In this document: one piece after another, positions 48,601 through 60,715 of the stretch
Layout: each line of letters begins with the position of its first letter
How positions within the stretch are numbered: the stretch's first letter is position 1
Source: Vesta saturnalis
Taxonomy: Eukaryota > Arthropoda > Insecta > Coleoptera > Lampyridae
Length of the DNA: 64,000 bases
NCBI GenBank assembly: GCA_036346205.1
Contig: JARFJB010001987.1
Span: 4,896,501-4,960,500 of the forward strand
Direction: 5' to 3'
Program-made: the position numbers and the translations under genes
The notes under the pieces: generated by a model
Database searches by the model: none
The model's input: the letters and a program-made list of their open reading frames with translations, nothing else
Told to the model about the DNA's origin: nothing

Positions 48601-49351
48601 ACAATGATTATATTTGGGTTTTGTTATAAAAATGGGTTAATTTCGGGTATATACATTAAGCCTGAACTGACCGCTTACTTTAATCTTAAGAGCATTTTTT
48701 TATGAATCACCTCTGGCATGTCATATTTTATCCTACTGTTACAAATACATATTTATGTTGCTTTATATATACCCACGTTACCGTAGGTTAGAAATAAGTG
48801 ATTTCATTAGTTTTCTATGTTTTTATTGTTATTGCAAAGTATTGGATTCTCGTGATAGTGGACATTGTTGTCAGTGCAGTAGGTAATAGTACGAAACCGA
48901 TTGTATAAAAGCAACTAAGAGTTTTAATATTCAAGTGGAAGTAAATATTTCTTGTGACAAGCATTTATTCTGAAGGTCAAACAATAAATCAGATCACCCA
49001 TTTGTTATGTGCCAAATTATTTAGTTCTTATGACTGTTTTCTGTTTTCTTCTTGTGACAAGTGTGGGTGCATATTAAAGAATTACTTGAAACAAAACACC
49101 TCCATATGGACATCACGTTATATCGGACAAAGGATTACCTAATGTAACTGTAAGATTAGTTATAGATCTTTAAAGAATAAAAGTGTGATTATCTTTAGAG
49201 TCATGATTGTTTATTTAGTTAAATTCCATATAAGTAATCGAAGTAATAAGGATAATCAAACTTTATCTACTTTGATGAATTTAGAATATAAGGTTTGGAG
49301 ATTTTAATTTATAAGAATTAGTTTTTTTGTGGTGTTTCTCGAAGCAATGTT

Positions 49352-49353
<2 letters not shown>

Positions 49354-49403
<50 letters not shown>
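49354..49403. repeat. (TA)n microsatellite
   Basis: TA run joined to the end of dispersed repeat copy B, as at 27.58 kb. Confidence 0.97.
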
Positions 49404-49415
<12 letters not shown>

Positions 49416-49971
49416 CGCGCGTGGGTGCGCGTGAGCGTGAGCGTGCGCGTGTGTTTGTGTGTTTGTGTGCTTGCGTGTTTGCGTGTTTGCGCGTTTGCGC
49501 GTTTGCGCGTTTGCGCGTTTGCGCGTTTGCGCGTTTGCGCGTTTGCGCGTGTGCGCGTTTGCGTGTGTGCGCGTTTGCGCGTTTGCGCGTTTGCGCGGTT
49601 GCGTGTTTGTGTGTGTGTGTATGTGTATGTTTTTCTTTGTGTGTATGTGTGTGTGTGTGTGCGCGTGAGCGTGTGCGTGTGCCTGTGCGTGTGCGTGTGC
49701 GTGTGCGTGTGCGTCCGCGTGCGCGTGAGCGTGCGCGTGATCGTGCGCGTGCGCGTGCGCGTGTGCGTGTGCGTGTGCGTGTGCGTTTGCGTGTGCGTGT
49801 GCGCGTCCGTGCGCGTGCGCGTGCGTTTGTGCGTGTGCGTGTGCGTGTGCGTGTGCGTGTGCGTGTGCGTGTGCGTGTGCGTGTGCGTGTGCGTGTGCGT
49901 GTGCGTGTGCGCGTGCGCGTGCGTGTGCTTGTGAGTGTGAGTGTGTGTGTGTGTGTGTGTGGGTGTATAAT
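49404..49971. repeat. GT/GCGT-rich compound minisatellite
   Basis: GCGTTT-type 8-bp units (TTTGCGCG) dominate 49,480-49,600. GTGTGC 6-bp units dominate 49,660-49,925, and pure GT follows. It is almost entirely alternating purine-pyrimidine. Open frames of more than 200 codons on both strands (Arg-Thr, Cys-Val repeats) are repeat artefacts. Confidence 0.95.
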
Positions 49972-50171
49972 TAAACCTATTATTAATTTTATTAAATACA
50001 TAAATAGGTTTACCTTAAGTAGGATTTGAACCTACTACATCACGTTGCTTTTTACTTTAGATTATCGATTCTATCTAGCTATTTACTTTTATCATTTAAT
50101 ATATACCCGCGTTACCGTAGGTTAGAAATAAGTGATTTCATTAGTTTTCTATATTTTTACTGTTATTGCAA
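49972..50171. repeat. Compound repeat unit 2 with tRNA-like segment
   Basis: Repeats 48,166-48,215 and 48,464-48,840 without the insertion and with a shorter middle. The minus-strand hairpin GTAGG-TTCAAAT-CCTAC (50,019-50,035) is a perfect T-arm with a canonical B-box. A-box similarity is only partial. Confidence 0.6.
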
Positions 50172-50850
50172 AGTATTTACGTATTTGATTTCAAACCTTA
50201 GACAACAAGGTGGAATTTGCGCTTTAAGTTTACTTTTCTATTATATGAGTTGTAATAATCGTACCTGATATGGGTTTAAAGGAACCGTATTTCTGGTAGA
50301 AATCCAATGCTGTAGCAACCCTGAATACTACTTACGCGCCTTTCTTTATTTATATATATAGAGCCATTTCACACGTTACTAAAATTCAACTGGTTCGATT
50401 ATTATTATTTTTGTTTATTATTTATATTCAAACCACTGTGTTATAAAATCTGTTGAAAAACTCACGATTATCGTGCACTACTTGATTGATTGAGAAATGA
50501 TTGATTTAGAAATTATTGTAAAAATAAAATATTTACGCGTTTGAGTTAAAACCTTAGACGCTTATTTTACGATTAGCGATTTTACGAGTTTTAGCAATCG
50601 TACCTGACATGTGTTTGAAGGAACCGTACTTTTCATAGCAATTGCATAGAAATACAGCAATTCTGTTTTTCGCGCCTTTTTTATCTAGGTATCTATAGAG
50701 CTATTTTACACTTTACTAACGTTCCACTGATTAAATTATTAGATTATTATTGTTTGTTTTTTTTATTATTAATATATAAACCGCCGGGTTATAAAATCTG
50801 TTCAAAGAACCATCCTTACCGTGACCTAATGATTAATTTAAAAATTTTCA
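50172..50850. repeat. Two ~356-bp diverged tandem copies
   Basis: Unit one starts TATTTACGTATTTGATTTCA at 50,174 and unit two TATTTACGCGTTTGAGTTAA at 50,530. Shared landmarks are CAATCGTACCTGA, GGAACCGTA, GCGCCTTT, TATAGAGC and GGTTATAAAATCTGTT. AT-rich and non-coding. Confidence 0.7.
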
Positions 50851-51009
50851 TTTTCCGCCCGCACATCGGTCATCGGTCATCGTTATTTAGTTACGGCTAT
50901 TTCGGGTTCTAACCCTTTATGCCTTCGTAGAATTAGTTATTTCCTGGCGGTAATTTATATTCGCTAAACCTGTAATAAATACAAATTCATTAAACATACT
51001 ACCTTTTGT

Positions 51010-53291
51010 TTATTGTTCGTTTCTCAAGATGATCTTCGGCTTCTTGTGCTTCATTTTATCTTGGATGTCGTAGTCCCATATTCCTTTTATTGCTGGGTTG
51101 GGATGTGCCGCTAGTGCCTTTTCTAGGTTGATTGCGGCATTTTTTGTGAACTCCATTATGTTGGGTATCTTGAGGTCGTCGTGTATTTGGTCGTTTCTTA
51201 CGAACCATGGCGCGTTTACTGCAATTCTTAAATATTTATTTTGTACCACCTGTAGTTGTTTTATTATTGTCGAAGCGGCGTAAGCCCAGACTTCTGCGGC
51301 GTATAGCATCATCGACCGGGCTACCGTTTTGTTGATTGGCAGCTTGTTGTCGGTTGACAGCACGCTGTTTCTACCTATTAACAGGTAGAGTTTCTTTATC
51401 ATCCCGTGTCCCTTGCATCTTCGGTTGGCTACGTGGAGTTTCCATCGGAGTGTTCTGTCCATTATCAGCCCTAGGTATTTTTGGTCTTCGGGAGATCTGA
51501 AACATGTAGGTTAAATAATGTAGGGGAGAGGGGTGTGCCTTGGGGTACTCCAGCGGTAATCCTTCGTGGGAAGAACCTGAAATGCTGCAGCTTCGTCCTG
51601 AAGCATCTTCTGGATAGGAAGGAGTGGATGAGTTGGGTCATTTGGAGCGATATTCCTTGCTCCAGCATTTTATGTAGGAGTCCGTGGTGCTACACTTTGT
51701 CAAACGCGTTTTCGATGTCTAGGAACAATCCGCCGGTATGCTTCTTCCAATTGAAGCCGCGTGCGACGTGTTCGTTGGGTGGACGAGTGGTTTCTTCGAA
51801 ATCTGAATTGCTCGTCCCGTAGGATTTGTAATTTATCTATTTTTTCTTGAAGTCTGACTTGGATGATCCGCTCCAAAACTTTGCCCATCGTCGGTAGTAG
51901 GCTGATGGGTGTGTAGTTTTGGGGTAGGGTAGCGTTTTTGCCCGGTTTTGGTATCATCACCGTGTCCGCTTCTCACCATCTGGTCGGAAAGTATTTCGAT
52001 CGTAGTACCGCATTATAAACTGCGGTGAGGTACGCTACACCTCTTTGTGGGAGGAGCTTCAGCGCTTGATTTGGAATGGCATCTGGTCCCGGTGCCTTCT
52101 TGATATTTAACTTCTTCAGGATGTCGCTTACCTCCTGTGGGGTGGTGTGTCGGATGTTCTCTTGAGATTCTTACGTCAGGCGCTCTCTGACAGATCTATT
52201 TGTCCTATGAATGTGAGCGAGGTCAGCGTTCTCGTAGACGGGGCTGCAATGTGTTTCTATGCATTCTGCGGTTCACCATCATCCAATATGATCCATCTTT
52301 GACGTCGAGTGATTCCACTTTCGCTGTCCAACGTGCGTTTTTGTGTCCTTTAATGGCCATCTTGACTCGCGTTTTTGCGGCATTCAATTCCCGTTTATCT
52401 GCCGGGTTTTGTATTCGGTGCCATCTCCGTCTTGTCCTGTTTTTGTCTCTGATAAGTTCTCTTATGTCTATGGGCAAGCTGTAGTAATTTTTGTTTTTAG
52501 TGAATGTAAACTTGTCCTCTGGATGGTTGACGTGATTTTCTGTATTGCCGTATCGATCTGACGGGCGTCGTTTATTATTGGCACTGCAGAGATCTTGTCC
52601 TTGATCAGCGCTTCGTATTTCTTCCAGGAAGTTCTAGTAATCTGCGTGGGCTGCAGCGGCTCTTAATCTCCTAGCTGCAGCAGGACGGGGTCGTGATCTG
52701 AGCTTAGATCTGCTATTGTTTCCATACGGAAATGCAAGGGAACATTCCGGAATATGGCTATATCTAACACGTCTGGCCTCCCTTTACCTGGGCGACAGGT
52801 TGGTGCTTGTGGGCTTTCGACGATCAGGTTTCTTGACGCGGCATAGGGTTCTAGGCCCCTTCCGTTTCGGTTGGGTGTCGTGCTGTTCCAGGTCTGGTGT
52901 TTAACATTTAAATCTCTTGCCATTATTGTGGGTATGTTGTCCTCGAATAATGCGTCCAATTCTTGGGCATCTAGCACGGCCCTTGGTGGATTGTATGCGG
53001 CTATTATCTTCAAGCGTGCTGCGGAGCTTGTGTTCACGCCTATCGCAATCACCTCCAACAATTGCGCTTTCGGAGTCGGTAGCTTGTAGTGTTCGATCGA
53101 GTTCTTAATGTATATTCCTGTGTCCCTCTTCTCCCGGTGCGCCTGTCGTTACGGTGGGAACGGTAGTTCTTTATTTTGGGCTTATCGCAAGCCCTTAGAT
53201 GAGTTTCCATGACCAACACCACATCCAGGTTTTGTCGGTAGACTAACTCTTCTAGCTCTTCCTCTTTGTAAGGAGGCCGTTTGTATTCCAT
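51010..53291 (-). pseudogene. LINE ORF2 (endonuclease + reverse transcriptase), broken
   Basis: Pieces in order: LVYRQNLDVVLVMETHLR (endonuclease start, 53,240-53,180); AAYNPP..., IPTIMARDLNVKHQTWNS, GRPDVLDIAIFRN and LSSDHDPVLLQL (52,663-53,061), which together give the Jockey-type endonuclease; RT blocks MMIPKPGKNATLPQNYTPIS, LRDEQFRFRRNHSS and ITAGVPQGTPLSPTLFNLHV (51,500-51,960). The expected YADD block is absent: HVSDL is followed directly by sequence matching KYLGLIMDRTLRWKLH. The last part (51,010-51,462) is the post-RT region with MMLYAAEVWAYAA. Reverse transcription by this copy is not possible. Confidence 0.85.
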
Positions 53292-53327
53292 ATTCCGATA
53301 TGGAGGGATGCGTGTTTTTGTGGGCGT

Positions 53328-54610
53328 TTATCCATCGATGATGTTTCTTCCTGCCCGGATGGCTTTCACGATTTTCATCGCAAGCGCGAAGTCTTCGTCT
53401 TCTTCTTCTTGCACTGCTGCTGGTGCCGGATTTCTGTTACACGCCGCGATCTGCGAGTAGCTGATGTTCTTTTCCACCATTCTTGTTGGCTGTCTGTCGA
53501 TCGTTGGTCTCTTTGATGCCATCTTCTTAGTGTTTTTCGGGAGGGCGGGGCATCCACCGTAGTTCGCTGTATGCACTCCGGTGCAATTACAGCACTTCGG
53601 GTCTCCCATTTCCCGTGTTTTCATGTAGTCCCTGGTGTGGTGTGCTTCTGCACACTTCACGCATCGTGAGTGCGCGTGGCCGCCGCTAGTGATGTGTCCG
53701 TATCGTTGGCATTAATGACACTGACCCATCTCTTTTTTCTTGTGCGGTGTCTCCACTCGCACCCTGAGGTATCCAACGTTGGTTAGCTTGAAGATCTCTT
53801 TCGTTTGTTCACTTCGTTGGAGGTGAATGACTAGCATTTCCTCTCCTTGAGGAATCCCTTTTATTACCACCTTAAGTAGTTTTGCTTCGTCTAGCAAGTA
53901 GACGTTGAAGTGGATACCGTTGTTGTCTAGGGTGGTGGTCGCTTTTCTGTGGTCTTCAGCACTACTTAGCATCACATTGACTCCGTCCTTGGTGGATCTT
54001 GTTGTCCTAGGTGCAATCCCTTCTGTAGCTAGGGCCTGGATCGTCTTCCTGCAATCCTCCTGACGCTGGAGGATTAGCGGTGGACTCCTTTCCTTTCTAA
54101 CTGTGGGCGTGTCGTTGTCTTTTACTTCGACGTCTACACGTTGTCGCTTGTTGTTTCTCCTGCTTACTTTGGTGAAACCATCCTCTTCGGTGAGGGTGTC
54201 ATCATTTCTTGTGTTGGCAGCGGTAGTTTCCATATCCGTGTCGTCTGACTTGTCTGGTTGTGCTTTGATTCCCTCGGTTGGTGTATCGGTGGGCGTGGCT
54301 TTAGTCTTCTTTACTTTTTTCTTAACTTGCGGAGGATACTCGTTGTCTTCGGGTTCCTTCTGTCTCTTGGACCTATCGGTACTCGCAATCGTGGTTCTTT
54401 TTATAACTTTCTCGTCAGCGATGGTTACGTTGTACTTTGCCACGTACTGTCCTTCGATGGTTTTCCGGAGTTCAGTAATCTACCTTGTTAGGCGGGCGAC
54501 TTGTTCCATCAATCCTTGGATGACGCTCTGCTGCTTTCTTATCTGGGCATTTTCTTTTCGTTTTGTTCCCTTAGGAGTCTTTCCATCTTCGTTGATATCT
54601 TGTTGCCTTC
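53328..54610 (-). pseudogene. LINE ORF1 (Gag-like, three CCHC-type knuckles), broken
   Basis: Coiled-coil start in one frame near 54,540 (QSVIQGLMEQVARLTR). The main frame runs from 54,443: Lys-rich middle, then PRE_C2HC-like domain (SPPLILQRQEDCRKTIQALA ... FNVYLLDEAKLLKVVIKGIP). A TAA at 53,711-53,713 interrupts the first knuckle (CH-stop-CQRYGH). Downstream are CVKCAEAHHTRDY and CCNCTGVHTANYGGCP, then EDEDFALAMKIVKAIRAGRN. The last part aligns with the tail of the gag-only copy at 16.3 kb, which lacks the knuckles. Expected role: RNA binding in the retrotransposon RNP. Confidence 0.8.
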
Positions 54611-54960
54611 GCTTGTCCTCCTTGTGGGCGTGGCTTATTCTTCTAGCAATGAAGCTCTTTCGCTGTGCTACACGTCTCGTAATCTCAAGTCCTCTTTAAT
54701 TGTAGGTTCTAATAAGAACATACGAGGTACTCTATGCAGTTGAGGAACGATTAGATTTGCGATAAAAATCGCAACTCGTAATCGGAACCCGGTGCCTCGT
54801 CAACCGAAGTCGACTAGACAATTACACGATTTCTGTAAAAGCTCTCTCACAACACGTCTGTATCGTTCAAGCGCTCGTACAGAACTCTCCTCCTCTCCCA
54901 CCCGCACATGCTTCACTAACCTAAGGTCGAAGCCGGAGCACCGTTAAAACACGCCCTTTC

Positions 54961-57900
54961 GCTTTGACGATTGGTAGGTATTTATAGTTTTTGAGATAAC
55001 ACGCTGCTCCATCACTGATAGAAGTGATTTTTGAGCTTTTACCTACAAAAAATTTACCCTTTAGTGTAATATATATGAATGGACGGGGATCAACAGGGGT
55101 TTTAATCTTTTAATTTTAAAGCCTCACTCTTTTTATGAGCAGTTTTTTTGAATTTTGAATTTCTAGGTAATGCTTATAATTTATTGCAGTGGCTTTTCCA
55201 CTGAGAGTGGTAGTGACCCAGTTTGTTAGATTTTCAACATTTTTCTCTGTTAGTTTCAGATGCATTATTTAAAGATAAATTATTCCGGAAATGTTTGACG
55301 TTGATTGTATTTTTGTAATTTTATTATTGACATGACACGTACGATTTTCAATATTTACTGACTATTGTTTGTTTAGGTGCATTGCTACTGTAATTGTAAG
55401 CTCGGCATATAGGCGGCCTAGAATGTTAAATATCCTACCTTGTAGAATTTAGAGTTGCCATACAACCTAATAAGTTATTGTTAATGTAATTATGAACAAA
55501 TTGTTCTGTGTTGCTCTCTATTGGTGCTTATGCAAGAACCTTTTCGTTATCAGGCAACCAGACTTTAATGTTTTAGACTATGCCTGCATGGTTGTTCCTG
55601 ACAGGACGGAAAAGGCCAAATATTTCATTCTCTTCTCCTATTCTCTCCGAAAGGGTGGGGGGAGGGCTGCTTGAACTTTCTAAGCTCCTTCACCCACAAT
55701 CATGGATTCCCAGCATACATACATACATTACGTATGTATGATGGCGTGGTCAGGATAGGATCGTAGGGAACGGAGTTAGGGTTCTGAGAGGGAAAATACT
55801 ACCTCAGCATTCGCCTAAGTAGCCGCACATGGTGTGCGCATATGCAGTGCGCTACATGTGTATGAACCCCCTGAAAAAGCCTCATACAGGGTATACGTTA
55901 ACGGGAATCGAACTCATTACCACCCAAATGCTAAGCAGATTGTGTCACCGCAACTCTACTAGCTCGATGTTCCTGAAAGTGAAAAATCTTAAAAAGAATC
56001 TGCAAAAATGAGGTGATGTTTCAGAATTGAAGGTTTTTACACACAACAGCTTAAGCTAACAACAGTTTAACATTAGCACATAAATAAGTTGTCAGCTTTA
56101 TTTGAAATAAACTCAATCAAACCAATTAAAGTCGTCGATTAAAATTCAAATTTTAAATGGTTTTCTTATAGTAGGTAACATAAAAAAATGTAAATTTTCT
56201 AAATACTAAAATTTAATTCGGAGTATAGAAGTATTCATTTCCAGTCAAAATTAGTTTAATCTGTTAGTAAACAATTACAAAATAATTACTCATAGAATAT
56301 GTATGCGCCGTTGCCTCACAATTATTCATTATTATACAAAATTTTGCTTGATAATTAAAACATAATTATGTGAAATTATTTGTAGCTTATTTACACACTA
56401 TGAATCATTAAATAGGCACAAAAATGCCTGCTGAACTTAATTAAAGGTAGGTATTAACCATACTGCATATGAAAATTTGGTTTTAATTTGAATTTGTACG
56501 TAAAGGTTTATAAATATTGTGTTTGATGTCCTCGTGTAATTTTATGCCCAACGCCGGCGGCCCGATAATTTACACCCTTCATTATTTTTTTTTGTGTAGC
56601 TACTCATCTCTTGAAATTTAAAAATTCAAAAAATCGTTCTTTTCATTTTATACCTCCAAGCTACATTTTAATTATAAAATTTAGTAAATACTATTAGTTT
56701 TTAATACATCCATACGAGAAAATTACATTTCAGTAATAATGTTGGCTAAGCATTACATCGTGTTTGTAAAAAAATTAAAGTAAAATATATACATAATTTA
56801 ACCAGCTCGTTTGTTGACCAAAGCCGCTTCGTTAATTAAGGCATTTCACATAATTAGTCGTTTATCCAAAAAAAAAAAAAATCGTATTGTAACATTTTCA
56901 CAAATTATAATACCACACTTTATGTTTGTAAGGTACAAATTGTGTAAATCAGTCTTAACACGAAATGTATGAGCTTTAATTATGTTAATGCCCAGTAGGA
57001 TTATGTTTTTTATTTTATTATTGTAAGAAAGCTTTAATGTTTGATCTACATTGTGTTTTTATCACGTTGAGTTTTTGTAAACACATTTCAGTTTTATGTT
57101 TGCAATACGTGACTAAAATGTAAACTGTTGATTATTGATTTTTTGGAAACTTAAAACGTAAATTGATGTTTTTGTTAAAATTATTACCAGTTATTGGAAA
57201 TTGGATAAAAGAGAAATGCGTTTCAGAACATATAAAATGATTTTAACGAAGATAAATCCTATTAGCTTATATAACATTTGATGATGATTACCATTATTAC
57301 AATATTTAAGATACGAAACTTCATAAAAGAGAAAGAGAAATGGTTTAATTTTCATATTGCTTTCCTTCATATTCATTCAAAGAAATGACAAAATATTACA
57401 AGTTATTGCATTCCATTCATTGGCTCAAAGAAAAAAACTTTAATATAAAATATTCAACTGACGCCCAGTTTTTTAATATTGCTTTTTGATGAAAATTACC
57501 TGGTTTTTTGATTTATGGTTTTTTATGACCGTCAATAATTTTATCTGCAGCTTCATTTAGCAGATGCCAAATCTAAAAATATTTAGAATACCGTATTTTA
57601 AGGAAGGGATTGAATGTTTAAAAATGAAAAAAAAAGTTATTTATTAAGGAACTGAGTTCTCTAAATATATTCAAAAATTTCAAGAATTTCCTTTAAACCT
57701 AGTCTGGTATTTAATAATAAGCTTTTTTTATTGTATCGGAACAGAAATTTACACAAAACGTCTTAAAAACAATATCGAAAATAATTAAATTGGATCAATT
57801 TAAATAATTAAACAAGGTTTATTTTAAAATTCGATTAAAGAATGTAGGAGAATAAGCGAAATGTATGAGTTGATGTGCTATAATGTTACGGGCAGTCTAT

Positions 57901-58608
57901 AAATTTTATAGTATGTCTTTCTTTCGCATGATAAGCATCGTTATATTTTATGCATATTTATATAAACATTTCATGGTCAAGCAGAATCCGTGTGTTTTTG
58001 GTACAACGCGAGTTTTAAATCATGTAAGTGTGCTGGCTTGGCAGCGGGTTGGTTACATTAGGGAGTGGTCCGTAGTTTCTAACTCGTAATGATAGGTGGC
58101 GTGCTTAGTTCACAACTGTAAATAAGCAAGATGAAATCTAATCTGTAAAAAAAACGTTAGTGAACGTGTGTAAATTAAATGCTAAAGTCTAAGCGTAATT
58201 GATTAAAGGTAAAAGTGGATTGCTTATTTTACAACTGTAAACAAAATACACAGGTAAATCACTAAACGCCCACCTTAGTACACCTGAAGGAACGGATGCG
58301 CTATATTTAGTACATTTATACAATATTACAGTGGTGCAGAACCTTTTAATAATAGTAGCAAAATGTGTGAACTGGTTTGTATGGGTGGTCTCAGATGGGA
58401 TCATAGGTTTTGCTACAAACCCACTGGAGACGACCTATTGAGTGCACTTTCCATATTATTTGGCGGATACATCCTATTGGGTTTCAGAAACAATAAATTA
58501 ACCCAGATAGGCCTGAAACTTTTTTTTCTGATTTAGTTTTTTTTTTCTTTGGTTTAATGTTATTTATTAAAGATAAAAATAACTAGAAAAATAAAAAAAT
58601 AAATACTT
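54961..58608. other. 3.6 kb of AT-rich sequence without a recognised gene
   Basis: No coding frame is convincing. A CATACATACATACATTACGT patch lies at 55,711-55,730, a poly-A run at 56,870 and TTTT-rich sequence near 58,530. No transposon ends are seen. Confidence 0.5.
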
Positions 58609-58795
58609 GTGCATTTGTTCAAAAAGTGGTGTCCTTTTAAAAGGACAGTAGGCCTTTATGCTACTAACACAATTTTTTTATAAACATTTTATTTATTTAT
58701 AAATATAACAAAAAATCTTAATTGAAACTGTAAACTGAACTATAAACAAAGTTTTTAATAAATATTTTATGACGACGTATGATATTGCTTGAAAC
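58609..58795 (-). mobile_element. PiggyBac terminal fragment (direct repeat, left copy)
   Basis: 187 bp nearly identical to 62,283-62,468, the 3' end of the piggyBac element. It starts at the same base (GTGCATTTGTT), contains the perfect palindrome GTCCTTTTAAAAGGAC, and stops abruptly four codons inside the transposase end (GAAAC). The stop codon has changed from TAA to TAT. GC-rich DNA follows immediately. Confidence 0.85.
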
Positions 58796-59337
58796 GGCTC
58801 GTCTCCCCTTTACGCGACGTTCCGAGAGGACGGCGCGCACCCGCCGGCCGCCCTCTATCGCCGTTCTCTCGCACGGGTGTTTTTTTTTGCGGTAAGGGTG
58901 GACGTGACGTCGTCACGCGGTAATGTGGCCCGGCCCGTGGTCGTCGACACGCTAGGGTGTCGTCGGCGCCGCGCCATGCGCGAATTCGTCGCTCGACGGC
59001 GATACACGCGTCGTCGCCGTCTCGACGCGAGAGCGTGCGGGCTCGCGGACGCATGCCTCCTCGCTACCTTCATTCGCGGTCGACGAGTATAACAATAGCG
59101 CGGGCAGATGGCAGTCGGTCGCGGGGACGCTCCCTAGTGGCCACCCCCGACCCACCTAGCGGTTTTTGGGGACGTCGCGTCGGTGCGCGCCCGCCGGCCA
59201 TCCCTAAGGATCGACCGCCTCCCGTCGGCGTCCGCTACGCCGAGGGTACGTCGGCGTTCGGGTAAAGGCACTTGCCGATATGCGACTCGTCCATATGCAC
59301 GCTAGGGCGTATTACGAATCATAGATCTTAGCCATTT

Positions 59338-59500
59338 TACTACTTGGTTAGTTAGACAGTTAGTTAGTCGGTTGGTTGGTTAGTTAGTTGGTTAGCTGGT
59401 TCGTTGGTTAGTTGGTTAGTTAGTTGGTTAGCTGGTTCGTTGGTTAGTTGGTTAGTTAGTTGGTCGGTTAGTTAGTTACTTAGTTAGTTAGTTAACTGCG
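59338..59500. repeat. GTTA/GGTT tetranucleotide-like repeat
   Basis: Runs of GTTAGTTAGTTGGTTAGCTG with a ~52-bp higher-order duplication (GGTTCGTTGGTTAGTTGG twice). A weaker GGTTAGGTC/GGTTAGTAT set lies at 59,900-59,985. Confidence 0.85.
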
Positions 59501-60060
59501 CGCCTCGTAGCGTATCCATTAAGGTCGGCTATGGCGTCGTGACATCCTCTCCGATCGCAACGTAACGTGATCCGCGCGGCCCGTATCCGACCTGCCTAGG
59601 GGTGTGTGCAGGTTACGGGGTCAGTCGCGCCCTGTCGATATGGATGAGGGTACTCGGATAGGGATACCTATTATTGTGCGTCTCATATTATCTACTAGCG
59701 CCGTGTTGCTTACTCTCCTCGTTTCGTTACTATTAGGAATAGGTCACGGACCCATGTCGTACGATTACGTCCGGGCCTCGCCTCACACCGATGCTCGTTC
59801 CGTTTGTGATCCTTGACCGAACTTGCGGTCCTTCATCCTTCGCGGTCGACGGGGCATGCGGTGGTATACAGACGTCCTGCGGGCCATGGGTTAGTACTAA
59901 ATGTTGGGTCGGATCGACGGTTAGGTCAGAACGGTAGTTAGGTCGGACGGGCGGCTAGGTTAGTATAGAGGTTAGGTCAGATCGCTTATGTTGAACGCCC
60001 ACGCTCATACGTTACGGCGTCGGCCTCGCTTTCGTCACGGGGTTCTCTTACTTATTATAA
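59501..60060. other. Downstream flank of H2B, no gene recognised
   Basis: GC-rich spacer. The 70-aa frame at 59,604-59,816 has a hydrophobic middle but no known match. Confidence 0.4.
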
Positions 60061-60077
60061 CATTTCGATAGTATTGC

Positions 60078-60093
60078 GGTTCTGAAAAGAACC
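60078..60093 (-). terminator. Histone 3' stem-loop of H2B
   Basis: On the minus strand GGTTCT-TTTC-AGAACC, a 6-bp stem with the TTTC loop of replication-dependent histone mRNAs. It lies about 110 bp past the H2B stop. It directs U7/SLBP-dependent 3' cleavage instead of polyadenylation. Confidence 0.9.
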
Positions 60094-60202
60094 TTTTTTT
60101 TTTATCGAGTACACAACGAGTCCCCATCGTCGACGATCGCTATTTAAAATTTTTTTTTCGCATTTCTTCGATTTCGAGAACGAACTCGATATGTGACCAC
60201 GT

Positions 60203-60574
60203 CTACTTGGAGCTGGTGTACTTGGTAACCGCCTTGGTGCCCTCGCTGACGGCGTGCTTCGCCAGTTCGCCGGGTAGGAGGAGCCTGACCGCGGTCTGGA
60301 TCTCCCGACTGGTGATCGTGGAGCGCTTATTGTAATGCGCGAGTCTGGAGGCCTCGGCGGCGATCCGCTCGAATATGTCGTTCACGAAGCTGTTCATGAT
60401 GCTCATGGCCTTGCTGCTGATGCCGGCGTCGGGATGAACTTGTTTCAGCACCTTGTATATGTAGATGGCGTAGCTCTCCTTCCTCCTGCGCTTCTCTTTC
60501 TTGTCGGACTTGGAGATGTTCTTTTGGGCCTTGCCCGCCTTCTTGGCCGCTTTACCGCTAGTCTTGGGTGGCAT
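60203..60574 (-). CDS. H2B: Histone H2B
   Basis: 123 residues, [20 protein letters not shown] to AVTKYTSSK, the usual insect H2B length. Basic tail at about 1-30, then the histone fold: [17 protein letters not shown] (alpha 1), [20 protein letters not shown] (alpha 2), [20 protein letters not shown] (alpha 3/C). No stop, frameshift or intron. Codons end mostly in G or C, like the surrounding island and unlike the AT-rich rest. It has its own TATA box and histone stem-loop, so it looks functional. The usual divergent H2A partner is not upstream: a retrotransposon gag begins within 300 bp. It may be a detached member of a histone cluster. Confidence 0.97.
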   Translation of the reverse strand: MPPKTSGKAAKKAGKAQKNISKSDKKEKRRRKESYAIYIYKVLKQVHPDAGISSKAMSIMNSFVNDIFERIAAEASRLAHYNKRSTITSREIQTAVRLLLPGELAKHAVSEGTKAVTKYTSSK

Positions 60575-60715
60575 GGTCGTGCGTGCCGCTAGCTACTATC
60601 TATCCTCGTACAGGGAGACAATCGAATCGAGATGCGGTAGGAGCGAGCGTGCGTACGTACGTATCGACAAACGTTCAATCGCGTTCGTATAACGGCGCAC
60701 GCCCGCCCGCGAGGA

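Larger units (their letters stand above)
48166..49353. repeat. Compound repeat unit 1 (includes dispersed repeat copy B)
   Basis: In order: TATTATTAATTTTATTAAATACATAAATAGG; a 248-bp insertion (48,216-48,463); a tRNA-like segment; 'ttaccgtaggttagaaataagtg'; then the 48,845-49,353 segment that matches 27,056-27,580. Unit 2 (49,972-50,172) repeats the first parts without the insertion. Confidence 0.75.
50862..54960 (-). mobile_element. Jockey-like non-LTR retrotransposon, internally deleted
   Basis: On the minus strand: 5' region (54,960-54,620), ORF1 with CCHC knuckles, ORF2 with apurinic endonuclease and reverse transcriptase remains, and a 3' tail of CGATGACCGATGACCGATG. Same family as the gag-only element at 15.2-16.7 kb. 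Both ORFs carry stops and frameshifts, and ORF2 has lost the segment with the RT active site. Confidence 0.8.

Noticed and set aside
49318..50029. Open frames of 200+ codons on both strands (Arg-Thr and Cys-Val repeats)
   Set aside because: Produced by 6- and 8-bp repeats with no stop codons in several phases. No protein-like composition.
50019..50100. A tRNA gene on the minus strand
   Set aside because: The T-arm and B-box are good, but the acceptor arms do not pair and the A-box and anticodon arm are poor. Kept only as a tRNA-derived repeat.
58767..59265. Several Arg-rich ORFs in the GC-rich island
   Set aside because: Stop codons are rare in such composition. Frames overlap on both strands with no conserved motif.
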